Assembly: GCF_000406945.1 (NCBI RefSeq)
Contig: NZ_KE136354.1
Location: 1,135,887 to 1,199,886, forward strand
Source of the DNA: Enterococcus dispar ATCC 51266
GTDB lineage: Bacteria > Bacillota > Bacilli > Lactobacillales > Enterococcaceae
DNA: 64,000 bases
Direction: 5' to 3'
A program made the translations under genes and the position numbers. A model generated the notes under the pieces. It did no database searches and was not told the DNA's origin. It saw only the letters and a program-made list of their open reading frames with translations. Shown piece by piece: positions 1 through 6,949 of this stretch (within the stretch, counting starts at the first letter, position 1; every line of letters begins with the position of its first letter).

Positions 1-561
1 TACTTCCTCCACACTCCCCTCAACCAAGATGGCTACTGCTTCTGCTTTGGATTTTTCGGTGAATACCAGACAACAACTTTTAGATGATGAAACCCATTCA
101 AATCCTTCCTCATTACATCCTTCTTCAAAATCCATAAAGTAGCCAGTAGCCATTTTAACCACCCACCGCTTCGGCTTGGCGGTGTAGCCGTCTAAAATAG
201 CACGGCTGGCTAGTTCTCGATTGCTGTTAATCCAACCTGTGTAGATGACGGAGTTCTTCGCTGTTCCACCAAAAATTCCGCCATCAAAATTTTCAAGAAC
301 ATGACCATCACCGCACTGATTAATCAGCACCAGCGCTTTTGATTCGTGATATGAACAATCTACGATCAGTTTCTTGTACCATTGGTCAAACCAATCAGGC
401 ACTTCCACCTTCTCGGCTTGCGGTTCGGTGAGGGAGATTTCTTCATCCCCATCTAAATATATGGACGTCTTGGTGTTCTCCGAATTAATCGCAGTAACTT
501 TTGACTTTACCCACACTGTATCTCCGACTTCTAATTGGTCGATTGCTTCGCTTACTTTCAT
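1..561 (-). CDS. DUF1642-like phage protein (C-terminus off the window)
   Basis: The frame stays open for 187 codons from an ATG at 561 to the left edge with no stop, so the C-terminus is missing. The start follows a strong GGAGG site. The N-terminal part resembles a small beta-barrel (residues 1-50), and the motif VPDWFDQWYKK near residue 60 is typical of DUF1642 proteins from Gram-positive phages. The region around YTGWINSNRELASRAI and KRWVVKM also fits that family. Its function is unknown. The ATG overlaps the stop of the upstream gene as ATGA, so the two are probably translationally coupled. Family assignment is by motif memory only. Confidence 0.6.
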   Translation of the reverse strand, partial: MKVSEAIDQLEVGDTVWVKSKVTAINSENTKTSIYLDGDEEISLTEPQAEKVEVPDWFDQWYKKLIVDCSYHESKALVLINQCGDGHVLENFDGGIFGGTAKNSVIYTGWINSNRELASRAILDGYTAKPKRWVVKMATGYFMDFEEGCNEEGFEWVSSSKSCCLVFTEKSKAEAVAILVEGSVEEV

Positions 562-779
562 TGTTGTTCCTCCTCGCTGATTATCCGACCTTTTTCTTCT
601 TCTAAATTTTTAAGAGTTGCTTTCAAATCATCAATCCGCCGGTCTAACGATTCAATTTGCCGTTCTTTTGCTGGCATAGCACCTTTTTTAACAAGGTACA
701 TTGGATATCTTCTGCCACCAGAATCACAGGCTTCACAAAAACGATCACTGTCTGCATAAATTTCGTATCTGGTTCCCAC
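558..779 (-). CDS. Small coiled-coil phage protein, start uncertain
   Basis: This 73-residue frame begins at a GTG with no good ribosome-binding site. Residues about 40-70 form a charged coiled coil (RQIESLDRRIDDLKATLKN). The first half contains FCEAC and the segment RRYPMYLVKKG. The stop overlaps the next ATG. A better ribosome-binding site (GGGAG) lies in front of an ATG at 799 in another frame that starts like a YopX protein, so the 5' end of this gene may have been altered by an indel. No function is recognised. Confidence 0.55.
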   Translation of the reverse strand: MGTRYEIYADSDRFCEACDSGGRRYPMYLVKKGAMPAKERQIESLDRRIDDLKATLKNLEEEKGRIISEEEQQ

Positions 780-799
780 GCTCTATATTTCGGTATCAT
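644..799 (-). pseudogene. Possible remnant of a YopX-like gene start
   Basis: A 51-codon frame opens at an ATG preceded by GGGAG and begins MIPKYRAWEPDTKFM, which looks like the N-terminus of phage YopX-family proteins. The rest of the frame has no YopX character and ends at a TAG at 644-646. It overlaps the 73-residue coiled-coil gene out of frame. The simplest reading is that a frameshift or deletion joined a YopX start to the downstream gene. It could also be a real short peptide. Confidence 0.35.
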
Positions 800-811
800 C
801 ACTCAATCTCC

Positions 812-1300
812 CTAATCCTTCCATCGATCAATTTCAACCACAGATATATTTTTAGTAGGTTGCGAATTTAAAGCTCGAATGTACACTTCTCCGACTTCTA
901 AACGTCTGGCAATCTCAGGTATAGAGCCTTCAATTCTGCGGTTGCCTTTTTGATAGCGATATTTCTTGTTTCTACGCTCATATTTATAGCCTTGTATTAT
1001 TCCATTATTTTTTCGTACTTCTTTATTAAAAACACTGGCACTTTTATTCAAAAACATAGCTGCCGCAATCATTGATTCAAAGAATTGTTCTTCTCCTGTA
1101 TCGATATCTGTTAGACGTACAGACATATCTTTTGTCTTTTTAGTTTTAGGCTTATTCTGTTTCATTTCTAACTGTTTCAAACGGCTAAATTCTTTAAATA
1201 ACGCAGATAGCTTGTTTTTCTTGTCATTTTCTGGCAAGTCACTATCAAGCGTCATGCACTGTTGAATTATTATTTGGCGCTTCTGTTCTTTAATCGTCAT
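812..1300 (-). CDS. Phage protein with NUMOD1-like DNA-binding segment
   Basis: The protein has 162 residues. The first 65 are Lys-rich and helical. Residues about 65-108 (TGEEQFFESMIAAAMFLNK, then a GYKYE ending) match the pattern of NUMOD1-type modules that help phage nucleases and regulators bind DNA. A second similar unit, with KGNRRIEGSIPEIARRL near residues 118-140, could be another HTH-like repeat. There is no HNH or GIY-YIG catalytic motif, so a DNA-binding rather than cleaving role is likely. It sits just downstream of ssb in the early operon. Confidence 0.5.
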   Translation of the reverse strand: MTIKEQKRQIIIQQCMTLDSDLPENDKKNKLSALFKEFSRLKQLEMKQNKPKTKKTKDMSVRLTDIDTGEEQFFESMIAAAMFLNKSASVFNKEVRKNNGIIQGYKYERRNKKYRYQKGNRRIEGSIPEIARRLEVGEVYIRALNSQPTKNISVVEIDRWKD

Positions 1301-1311
1301 ATTTATTCACC

Positions 1312-1797
1312 TCAAAACGGCAAATCGTCATCATTAATATCGATTGTCGTAGCTTCAAAGTCATTTATCGGGTTCACGCCTAAATTCGTCTGTGTGGCGT
1401 TTTGCTTGTTTGGAGTGTAATTGTTCGTTTGAGTGTTCGAAACGTTTGTAGCACTCGTATTTTGGCTAGAATTATTATTTTTGCTTTCTAGCAGTTGGAA
1501 ATTTTCAACTACTACTTCTGTCACGTACACTCGCTGTCCTTGTTGATTTTCATAATTTCGTGTTTGGATACGGCCAGTAACACCTAGCAGAGTGCCTTTA
1601 CGGGCATAATTTGCTAAGGTTTCAGCTGGTTTACGCCAGATTACGCAATTGATAAAATCTGCTTCACGCTCACCATTAGCATTTTTAAAACTGCGATTCA
1701 CCGCTAAAGTAAAGCTTGCTGCTGCCGTTCCATTGCTTGTATATCTCAAATCCGGCTCTTTCGTGAGTCTTCCAACTAGCGTGACATTGTTTATCAT
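1312..1797 (-). CDS. ssb: Phage single-stranded DNA-binding protein
   Basis: This 161-residue SSB coats single-stranded DNA during replication and recombination. The OB fold spans about residues 1-105, starting [21 protein letters not shown] Gln/Asn/Thr-rich linker follows, then an acidic tip ending DDDLPF, the usual docking tail for partner proteins. Its ATG overlaps the stop of the upstream replisome-organiser gene as ATGA. The gene lies downstream of the ERF annealing protein, so it probably works with both recombination and replication. Length and motifs match Firmicute SSBs. Confidence 0.95.
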   Translation of the reverse strand: MINNVTLVGRLTKEPDLRYTSNGTAAASFTLAVNRSFKNANGEREADFINCVIWRKPAETLANYARKGTLLGVTGRIQTRNYENQQGQRVYVTEVVVENFQLLESKNNNSSQNTSATNVSNTQTNNYTPNKQNATQTNLGVNPINDFEATTIDINDDDLPF

Positions 1798-2615
1798 TTT
1801 TCTTCCTCCTCGTTATCTGTGAAGAATTCATTCATCATTTTTTCTATTTCCGCTTTTCGAGATGGACTACTTGCGGTCGTTTGCGCGTCCCAATTCGGCA
1901 TTTCCTCACGTTTGACTGGTTGTCCATAGGCTTGCTGCGGCTTAGGCTGCGCCTTATCTTTTCTCGCCCAATTTCTAATTGTTGCAAGATGATTTTTATA
2001 GGTCTTGCCAGTTGATGCGATATAACTCGACAGTCGTTCAATACGGTCTTGCCAGTCGCTTGGGAACTCAGTTTGCAGTTTCTCCATGTCTTGATCTGTT
2101 AAAAGGACATTTTTATATTCGCCATATTTGTGACGAACAGGTTTAGCTTTCGGAGGTTCCTCCGAAGGCGTAATATCTTTTCTATCTCTATCCTTACCTA
2201 ACCTATCCTTACCTAACCTAACCTGTGTATCCATTTGGTATGTCAGTTGGTTGTCGTTTGGTATACCAACACCATCTAGAGAGTATGATTTGTTATCTTT
2301 TTCGCTTAACAGCGCCTTTTCGTCTTGATACATCGTAGGTTTAAATCTGTCATTGCGAATATAGTTATGAATTTTCCAGTGCTTTATTACAATCACGCCA
2401 CTCTCAAAAGCTAAAATAAAATTTTTTGCCATCAAAATTCTTAAATCGTCATCTGACGAACCAATCATGCGCTGTATTTTTCTGGGATTGTTAATAAACC
2501 CTTCATCATCCGCTCTCATGGAAAGATGAAAGTATAAAGCCTGCGAAGATAGCGGCATATCCAGAAAAGCATCACTGTCTATTATTGTTTTCGCGAACAT
2601 TCTACGCTCCGCCAC
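1794..2615 (-). CDS. Phage replisome organiser / replication initiation protein
   Basis: The protein has 273 residues. The N-terminal part, about 1-115, matches the phage replisome-organiser winged-helix family ([20 protein letters not shown], then [17 protein letters not shown]). The linker holds short charged repeats [15 protein letters not shown]. The C-terminal segment, about 160-220, ends [15 protein letters not shown], a pattern common at the end of DnaD/DnaT-like phage replication proteins. The family binds the phage origin and recruits host helicase. Neighbouring ssb and ERF genes support this. A tandem DNA repeat lies in the linker coding region. Confidence 0.8.
   Translation of the reverse strand: MAERRMFAKTIIDSDAFLDMPLSSQALYFHLSMRADDEGFINNPRKIQRMIGSSDDDLRILMAKNFILAFESGVIVIKHWKIHNYIRNDRFKPTMYQDEKALLSEKDNKSYSLDGVGIPNDNQLTYQMDTQVRLGKDRLGKDRDRKDITPSEEPPKAKPVRHKYGEYKNVLLTDQDMEKLQTEFPSDWQDRIERLSSYIASTGKTYKNHLATIRNWARKDKAQPKPQQAYGQPVKREEMPNWDAQTTASSPSRKAEIEKMMNEFFTDNEEEEK
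2188..2217. repeat. Tandem 15-bp repeat inside the replication gene, candidate phage origin
   Basis: CTATCCTTACCTAAC occurs twice head to tail at 2188-2202 and 2203-2217, followed by CTAACC. It encodes the in-frame repeat RLGKD in the protein linker. Phage origins often lie inside the initiator gene as iterons, so this is a candidate origin, but two copies are few. Confidence 0.4.
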
Positions 2616-2616
2616 A

Positions 2617-2850
2617 CTATCCCTCCTCTCCTTCGACGGTCATGGTATAGGTGATATCCGTCTTAACAGATTCATCGTTTTTTAAAGTTTGTTTCGTTGA
2701 TTTCTCGATCTCAATATGGCTGTTTTCGGAGTTTAATGCCATGAAAGCAAACGTTATAATCTCTAAAAATAGTTGTTGATTTTTGGGTAGTTTTCTTCGC
2801 ATTTCTAACCACTTGATAGACACATCAACTGCTTTTTTTCTGGGCTCCAA
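2617..2850 (-). CDS. Small phage protein of unknown function
   Basis: The frame encodes 77 residues with a basic, helical N-terminal half (SIKWLEMRRKLPKNQQLF) and an acidic C-terminal tail ending VEGEEG. It sits tightly between the HNH-nuclease and replisome-organiser genes on the same strand, which supports it being real. No family is recognised. Confidence 0.6.
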   Translation of the reverse strand: MEPRKKAVDVSIKWLEMRRKLPKNQQLFLEIITFAFMALNSENSHIEIEKSTKQTLKNDESVKTDITYTMTVEGEEG

Positions 2851-2861
2851 ACTATTCCCTC

Positions 2862-3530
2862 CTAAATTCCTAATCGCTTAATTGTTTCTTTATTCAATTT
2901 TGTAGGAATGATTTGATATTTGTTCAAAAAATTTTGCGTTCCTATTCGATGTTCTTCTTGGTGATGCTCCCGACAACCTGCATAAAAATAGTGTTTGGTA
3001 TGGTCTATCTTTTTTCTGCTACGTCCCATTCCAACCGTATCTATATGACATATATCAGCGCGTTTACCGCAAATGCAGCATTTTCGACTAACTAAACATT
3101 TGTAAAAGTAATATTCGGCATTTGCAGGCAAAATCTCATATCCTTTTTTAAACGGAATATCCCACTCGAAAATAAAATCTAAAATGATATCAGCCAAAAG
3201 CGTTGCATTTGTAACTGTATTAAGCGACGCATCAGACAAGCTTATTTTCGATCCCGTTAGTGCTTCGTAGACGTGATAAAAGTAATCTTTAAGGCTTTCT
3301 ATTGGTTCTCCTGTGAAAGCGTAAATATCGCCTAATAATGCGTAAATAAATCGTCGTTGTTCTGCGGTAAATCTACGCGGGTCTGTGAATCGAAATTCAA
3401 TCTCACGATCACCGTCATAATCAAAGTACATCGTCTTCAAACGCTCTAGATTTAGCTCTTCGTTTATATCAACAATCAAACGCTGATGATCTAATTTTTT
3501 GACGATAGCTGAATAGTTATCGTTAAACAT
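2862..3530 (-). CDS. Putative HNH-type nuclease (HNHc_6-like)
   Basis: The protein has 222 residues. An N-terminal part of about 130 residues includes TDPRRFTAEQRRFIYALLGD, typical of the phage family annotated as putative HNHc nuclease. The C-terminal zinc/HNH-like core has CCICGKRADICHIDT, then YFYAGCREHHQEEHRIG, giving a Cys-x2-Cys pair, a following Cys and several His residues. These proteins occur next to phage annealing and replication genes and are thought to process DNA during recombination. Cleavage activity here is inferred. It lies 5 bp after the ERF gene. Confidence 0.75.
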   Translation of the reverse strand: MFNDNYSAIVKKLDHQRLIVDINEELNLERLKTMYFDYDGDREIEFRFTDPRRFTAEQRRFIYALLGDIYAFTGEPIESLKDYFYHVYEALTGSKISLSDASLNTVTNATLLADIILDFIFEWDIPFKKGYEILPANAEYYFYKCLVSRKCCICGKRADICHIDTVGMGRSRKKIDHTKHYFYAGCREHHQEEHRIGTQNFLNKYQIIPTKLNKETIKRLGI

Positions 3531-3535
3531 CTACA

Positions 3536-4222
3536 TCACTTCTTACTTTTTTTCTTCTTTTCATATCCGTTAACCCAACCGGTCAATGTATTCATCACTA
3601 GACCAAAGTCATACCCGCTAAATTCTTCGGGATTTTTTTTGGGATTAATGTTATTTGTCATTTTTGCCTGTTCTAAGAAAGCATCTTTCGGCTGTTCAGT
3701 CATTTCTGTTAGTTTTTGAAGTTGAATATATATAGCTTCGACTTGTTCTGGTGCTACTGGGATACGTTTTAATATTTCTTTTTGAAAAACATCTGGATCA
3801 ACGTCATCTGCTGGAATATTAAATTCCTTCATGAAGAACGTTTTTTCAGCGTAGGTTAATGCCTGACCGTAGGCATAAGAAGAATTTTCATCATCAGCAA
3901 TTGCCGAAAACGTTACTTCTTCTCTTTCTTTTGGATTATCACCATTAATCCATGTGTATTTCATATCTAATGTGACCAAGTAACTAAAAACATCTTTTTT
4001 TGTTTTTTCATTTACTCCAATCTTTTGACGTTCAATTTCTTTGTTCAACACTTCAGTTTTTAGGTAGATATTTAAACTATTCATGTGTGTATTGAATTCC
4101 GTTAAAACTGTTTCTGAGCTGATAACGGAAAATTTCATATATTGTTTCTGCTCTTTTTTGATATATGGAACTTTTTTTCTTAGCTCTATTAATTTACTAA
4201 TTAGAGTACGCATCTCGCTCAT
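3536..4222 (-). CDS. ERF-family single-strand annealing protein
   Basis: The protein has 228 residues. The ERF fold covers about residues 1-150 and has the family signature SSYAYGQALTYAEKTFFMKE followed by FNIPADDVDPD. ERF proteins anneal complementary single strands during phage recombination. The C-terminal part is a variable helical region ending in a Lys-rich tail. The start overlaps the stop of the 103-residue gene by four bases. HNH nuclease, replisome organiser and SSB follow in the same operon, the standard recombination-replication module. Confidence 0.85.
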   Translation of the reverse strand: MSEMRTLISKLIELRKKVPYIKKEQKQYMKFSVISSETVLTEFNTHMNSLNIYLKTEVLNKEIERQKIGVNEKTKKDVFSYLVTLDMKYTWINGDNPKEREEVTFSAIADDENSSYAYGQALTYAEKTFFMKEFNIPADDVDPDVFQKEILKRIPVAPEQVEAIYIQLQKLTEMTEQPKDAFLEQAKMTNNINPKKNPEEFSGYDFGLVMNTLTGWVNGYEKKKKSKK

Positions 4223-4530
4223 GCTTCCTTTACCTCCAAATCAAATACTGTTAAAACACCTTGTGCTTCAATCTCATCAAGTAAGACCTCTGTTAGTATT
4301 TCTTCTGTCTGTCCGTTTTTCAAAAGTTCATTTAGGAAAATCCATTTTTCTGCTAAAGTTAGCTCTTTGACATAATCCGTAGCGTATCTCATTTCATTTG
4401 TCGTTTTTAAAGGAAGTCCGTTATCAGATAGATACTCCTCTTCTGCAAATATGTCTTCACCGTATATATCAGTGAGGACTACTTTTTCTTCTTCCGGTTC
4501 TGTAGGTATTCCAAATTCGTTGTATTTCAT
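4219..4530 (-). CDS. Acidic phage protein of unknown function
   Basis: The protein has 103 residues and is strongly acidic (EEEKVVLTDIYGEDIFAEEE). It is predicted mostly helical in its second half (ELTLAEKWIFLNELLKNGQ). Both ends overlap neighbours by four bases: the start with the stop of the 56-residue ORF and the stop with the ERF start. This points to a coupled operon. No domain is recognised. Confidence 0.65.
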   Translation of the reverse strand: MKYNEFGIPTEPEEEKVVLTDIYGEDIFAEEEYLSDNGLPLKTTNEMRYATDYVKELTLAEKWIFLNELLKNGQTEEILTEVLLDEIEAQGVLTVFDLEVKEA

Positions 4531-4697
4531 GTTATAATCTCCTTGAAAGAACCTTTAATTTGCGACTCATTGCTTCCCGGCGGAGTCGCTTTTTTCATGC
4601 GCTCGATATTTTGACGCGTTTTAATCGTTAAGTAGTTTGCTCGCCACCATCGATCTGCGATAATTTTTCCGATTTTTAAAGCTTCGGCTCTATTCAT
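4527..4697 (-). CDS. 56-residue phage protein, newly located small ORF
   Basis: An ATG at 4697 opens 56 codons beginning MNRAEALKIGKIIADRWW, and the TGA overlaps the next gene's ATG as ATGA. The 5' end overlaps the stop of the rha gene, and GGTGAAG lies upstream as a ribosome-binding site. The basic helical N-terminus with a Trp pair resembles small phage accessory proteins, but no family is assigned. The gapless coupling on both sides is the main evidence that it is real. Confidence 0.65.
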   Translation of the reverse strand: MNRAEALKIGKIIADRWWRANYLTIKTRQNIERMKKATPPGSNESQIKGSFKEIIT

Positions 4698-5397
4698 TAT
4701 CTTCACCTAGTTCTAAACTCATTTGACGTACAACGGTTTTAGTGGCTGTTGATGGTTCCCAGTCGGTGATATAGTCTAATACTGTTTGAAAATGTTTTTG
4801 TCTTAGTTGTGTTCGAGTGCTAACCCCAGTAATCTTTTTGACGCCACTATTAATGTCTCTATGAAGCTCCCCACGTTGTTTGTTAGTTAATTTTCCGAAA
4901 CTACGTCCAACTTCTGCGACACGTTGATTAATCCGACGGGTAACATATCCGTAGTCTCCAGCACTCAAAACGATATTTTCTTCTAAATCTGTTACTCGTT
5001 CTTCGACTTTTTCTACTTTTTCACTGGTGTTTTCTTGATATTGAAACATTAAGCGCAATGCTTCTTGCGGCGATTGTGGAATTTTCAACGATTGCTCTTT
5101 GATAGCCGTTTCCATTTCGTTAAATCGCTCGATATATGCTAAAGCAAATTGCGTACCTTTTGCGCCGGTCATTCGCGTTGAATATAACTCGCAACCTTTT
5201 TTAGTTAGCGAATAACATAATCGTTCTTCATTTTTAGCATCCTGATACGTTGATTCAATAAAGTAATTAACCACCACATTTTTGTGGTCGTCTAAATGTT
5301 CAATTATTTTTTGGATATCTCGCAAAACTTGGTCGTGCCGTCGCTCAACCATTTCTGCTACTTCTAAACTTGTAATTGTTTTTTCTAGTACTTTCAT
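4690..5397 (-). CDS. Rha-family phage regulatory protein with ORF6C domain
   Basis: The protein has 235 residues. The N-terminal Rha domain, about 1-95, shows TSLEVAEMVERRHDQVLRDI and the later LTKKGCELYSTRMTG. Residues 110-145 form a coiled coil (VEKVEERVTDLEENI). The C-terminal ORF6C domain includes YVTRRINQRVAEVGRSFGK. Rha/ORF6C proteins act as antirepressor-type regulators of phage development; binding targets here are unknown. The start has an AGGAGGACG site. The gene begins just left of a divergent promoter-like element that serves the rightward winged-helix gene. Confidence 0.85.
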   Translation of the reverse strand: MKVLEKTITSLEVAEMVERRHDQVLRDIQKIIEHLDDHKNVVVNYFIESTYQDAKNEERLCYSLTKKGCELYSTRMTGAKGTQFALAYIERFNEMETAIKEQSLKIPQSPQEALRLMFQYQENTSEKVEKVEERVTDLEENIVLSAGDYGYVTRRINQRVAEVGRSFGKLTNKQRGELHRDINSGVKKITGVSTRTQLRQKHFQTVLDYITDWEPSTATKTVVRQMSLELGEDNE

Positions 5398-5417
5398 TTT
5401 TCGTCCTCCTTGTTTGG

Positions 5418-5450
5418 TATAATGTGATTAAAAAATGGCGGTGATGAAAT
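5418..5450 (+). promoter_or_regulatory. Likely -10 element and ribosome-binding site for the winged-helix gene
   Basis: TATAAT at 5418-5423 is preceded by TTTGG and has only a weak -35 match. GGCGGTGA at 5438-5445 sits seven bases before the TTG start at 5451 and supports that start. The leader would be about 20 bases. Confidence 0.5.
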
Positions 5451-5789
5451 TTGAACAATTCTCTATCTAAAGTTCAACTCAAAATTTTAAAATCTTTTAG
5501 GCAATTTCCTACTGATAAAATTAACTATTCAGCAGATTTGATTGCTAGAGATACTAAACTCTCTATCTATTTGGTCAAAGAAGAATTATCAGTTCTCCTT
5601 GACAGCGGGCTAATTGATATAGATCCTTTTGAAAATGATTCAACATATTATCGAATAACTAACCAAGGAAAAATTATTTTAATTAATGAAAAGGAAAGTT
5701 TTAAAGATAAACTCGTATGGTCAATTATCGTTCCACTAGGAACCGCAGTAATTGGTACTGTCATAACGAATCTGCTATTTTCTAATTAA
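5451..5789 (+). CDS. Winged-helix protein with C-terminal membrane anchor
   Basis: The protein has 112 residues from a TTG start. Residues about 5-80 form a winged helix-turn-helix (KVQLKILKSFRQFPTDKINY, then YRITNQGKIILINE). Residues 88-110 are a single hydrophobic segment (WSIIVPLGTAVIGTVITNLL), so the protein may be tethered to the membrane. It is read against the flow of the early operon and has its own terminator, which fits a gene expressed in the lysogen, such as an exclusion or accessory function. Its 3' end overlaps a 30-codon ORF on the other strand. No specific function is known. Confidence 0.7.
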   Translation: MNNSLSKVQLKILKSFRQFPTDKINYSADLIARDTKLSIYLVKEELSVLLDSGLIDIDPFENDSTYYRITNQGKIILINEKESFKDKLVWSIIVPLGTAVIGTVITNLLFSN

Positions 5790-5867
5790 TAGCGTTGCAA
5801 CTACTGAGATTAACAAAGGAATTATTATAGAAAAGAAAATTCTCTCAAAAACATTTTTTTCTTTCAC
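5775..5867 (-). CDS. 30-residue membrane microprotein convergent with the winged-helix gene
   Basis: A GTG at 5867 lies eight bases after AAGGAGG and opens 30 codons: a short charged start (MKEKNVFERI), one hydrophobic helix with SIIIPLLISVVATLLI, and an RK end. Its last 15 bases overlap the 3' end of the winged-helix gene tail to tail. The hydrophobic helix resembles the membrane tail of that protein (both contain SII-x-PL followed by a hydrophobic run with T). The ribosome-binding site lies in the loop of the hairpin at 5871-5888. Size and topology recall type I toxins or phage membrane peptides, which is inference only. Confidence 0.5.
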   Translation of the reverse strand: MKEKNVFERIFFSIIIPLLISVVATLLIRK

Positions 5868-5870
5868 CTA

Positions 5871-5895
5871 GTCAGCCTCCTTGCTGGCTTTTTTT
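5871..5895 (+). terminator. Terminator of the winged-helix gene
   Basis: GTCAGC and GCTGGC pair around TCCTT with one wobble and are followed by seven T on the plus strand. On the minus strand the same loop carries the AAGGAGG site of the 30-codon ORF. Confidence 0.75.
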
Positions 5896-5907
5896 GTATT
5901 CTCATGA

Positions 5908-6102
5908 TTAATAAATCCCTTTCTCAACATCATCAATATGCATACGATAGCCAAGCAGAGCCGAAACGATTAAAGCTGCGATAACTGCAATTACTATGAG
6001 CGTCACTGTTAAACTAATACTTGCAAACCATGCAAACATCGCCATAACTGTTGAAACAACAACAGTGAATAGCATTAGCGTTGAACATTTATGTTTTGTC
6101 AT
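5908..6102 (-). CDS. Small phage membrane protein with two helices
   Basis: The protein has 64 residues. Two hydrophobic segments lie at about 9-28 and 30-50 (MLFTVVVSTVMAMFAWF and VTLIVIAVIAALIVSALL), with a short hydrophilic C-terminus ending DDVEKGIY. An AAGGTGAAAAC ribosome-binding site precedes the ATG. It belongs to the leftward early operon. No family is recognised. Confidence 0.6.
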   Translation of the reverse strand: MTKHKCSTLMLFTVVVSTVMAMFAWFASISLTVTLIVIAVIAALIVSALLGYRMHIDDVEKGIY

Positions 6103-6145
6103 GTTTTCACCTTATTTCTGGTTTTTTTATCTAACCTTTCTTTGA

Positions 6146-6172
6146 TATACTCGCTTTAGAAAGCGAGGTGAA
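6146..6172 (+). promoter_or_regulatory. -10 element overlapping an 18-bp perfect dyad
   Basis: TATACT at 6146-6151 is a -10 candidate for the rightward 60-residue gene. CTCGCTTTAGAAAGCGAG at 6150-6167 is a perfect 7-4-7 palindrome that overlaps the -10 and runs into the AGCGAGGTG ribosome-binding site. The position fits a repressor operator. Confidence 0.45.
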
Positions 6173-6175
6173 AAT

Positions 6176-6358
6176 ATGAATTCCGAACGCATTGAAGAAA
6201 TTCTGTCTAAAAATGGGATAGAACAATCAAAAGAACTTTCACTTGCACTGGAAGAAATTTTGAAAGCCTATTCTAAAGATCGCCAACATGTCGATAATTT
6301 TCGACAAGAAATCCAGCGCCAAGACCGCCAAGACTTGCGTAGACAAGGCATCCGTTAG
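6176..6358 (+). CDS. 60-residue helical phage protein on the opposite strand
   Basis: The ATG follows GAGGTGAAAAT. The protein is a single charged helical polypeptide: an acidic N-half (RIEEILSKNGIEQSKELSL) and a Gln/Arg-rich C-terminus with repeated RQD (EIQRQDRQDLRRQGIR). It stands alone on the plus strand between leftward genes and shares a strong bidirectional terminator with the 70-residue gene. Its role is unknown; the dyad over its promoter suggests regulated expression. Confidence 0.6.
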   Translation: MNSERIEEILSKNGIEQSKELSLALEEILKAYSKDRQHVDNFRQEIQRQDRQDLRRQGIR

Positions 6359-6369
6359 ACAGTAAGTTG

Positions 6370-6405
6370 ATTGTGCAAGCTATTTTTTTATGGCTTGTGC
6401 AATCA
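6370..6405. terminator. Bidirectional terminator between convergent phage genes
   Basis: GATTGTGCAAGC and GCTTGTGCAATC form a perfect 12-bp stem with a T-rich loop, and T-runs follow on the plus strand. It overlaps the last codons of the leftward 70-residue gene. Confidence 0.85.
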
Positions 6406-6592
6406 TTTTTTTGTGAATTTCGGAATACACATAGTCATCTAGCTTAAAATTACTGTGATAATAATCATTCAATGTCTCGACGGCTTCGTCGTAAGTTTGA
6501 CATTCTGCTAATAATTGGCTTGCGATACTCTTAATTTCGGAATCAACCAATTCATTAAGCTCTTCAAATTGCGCTAAAATCTTTCGTTTCAT
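6380..6592 (-). CDS. 70-residue phage protein of unknown function
   Basis: The protein is helical and acidic in its first half (ILAQFEELNELVDSEIKS) and ends AQAIKK. The start codon overlaps the stop of the 26-codon membrane ORF as ATGA, and GGAGAACGA precedes it. No domain is recognised. Confidence 0.6.
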   Translation of the reverse strand: MKRKILAQFEELNELVDSEIKSIASQLLAECQTYDEAVETLNDYYHSNFKLDDYVYSEIHKKMIAQAIKK

Positions 6593-6669
6593 TCGTTCTC
6601 CCTCCTCTCCACAATCATTGCTGCCACTGCTATCAACGCGACTACTAGGCCGCCGATTAGCCAGTACAT
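6589..6669 (-). CDS. 26-residue single-helix membrane peptide
   Basis: An ATG at 6669, five bases after GAGGTG, opens 26 codons: MYWLIGGLVVALIAVAAM then IVERRENE. The sequence is one membrane helix with a charged C-terminal tip. Its TGA overlaps the start of the 70-residue gene, and its 5' end overlaps the end of the HTH gene. Small phage membrane peptides of this kind are common but rarely annotated. Function is unknown. Confidence 0.55.
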   Translation of the reverse strand: MYWLIGGLVVALIAVAAMIVERRENE

Positions 6670-6947
6670 CTCAGCACCTCGCTTGGTGAGGGTTTCTTGG
6701 ACCGGTACCGGCTTGCTTCCTTCCACCGCAGATACCAGATAAACGTGCCGATGTGGATGAATGTCACGCCTGGTCGCATGATGCCTTGCTTAAATTCTGG
6801 AATGCTATCCATCTCTTTTAAATAGTCGTAGAGTGTGGACTTTTTCAGTCCATTAAACCTTTTCATTAATTCTTCTGGACGATCCCACTCCGCAGCGACT
6901 TGTTTCGACTCAACGCTATGGATGAGTTCTTTTAGTGTTGGTTGCAT
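6657..6947 (-). CDS. Excisionase-like / DUF771-like HTH phage protein
   Basis: The protein has 96 residues. The core, about 22-80, has RPEELMKRFNGLKKSTLYDY (an HTH), then MRPGVTFIHIGTFIWYLRWK, which matches small phage DNA-binding proteins of the DUF771/excisionase type. The C-terminus is basic. It starts two bases after the antirepressor gene, with AGGAGG in front. It may act in excision or early regulation, but it is not next to the integrase. Confidence 0.55.
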   Translation of the reverse strand: MQPTLKELIHSVESKQVAAEWDRPEELMKRFNGLKKSTLYDYLKEMDSIPEFKQGIMRPGVTFIHIGTFIWYLRWKEASRYRSKKPSPSEVLRCTG

Positions 6948-6949
6948 GG

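Noticed and set aside
5775..5867. Member of the Fst/Ldr type I toxin family
   Set aside because: Size and topology are similar, but no family motif or paired antisense RNA can be shown, so it is kept as an unknown microprotein.
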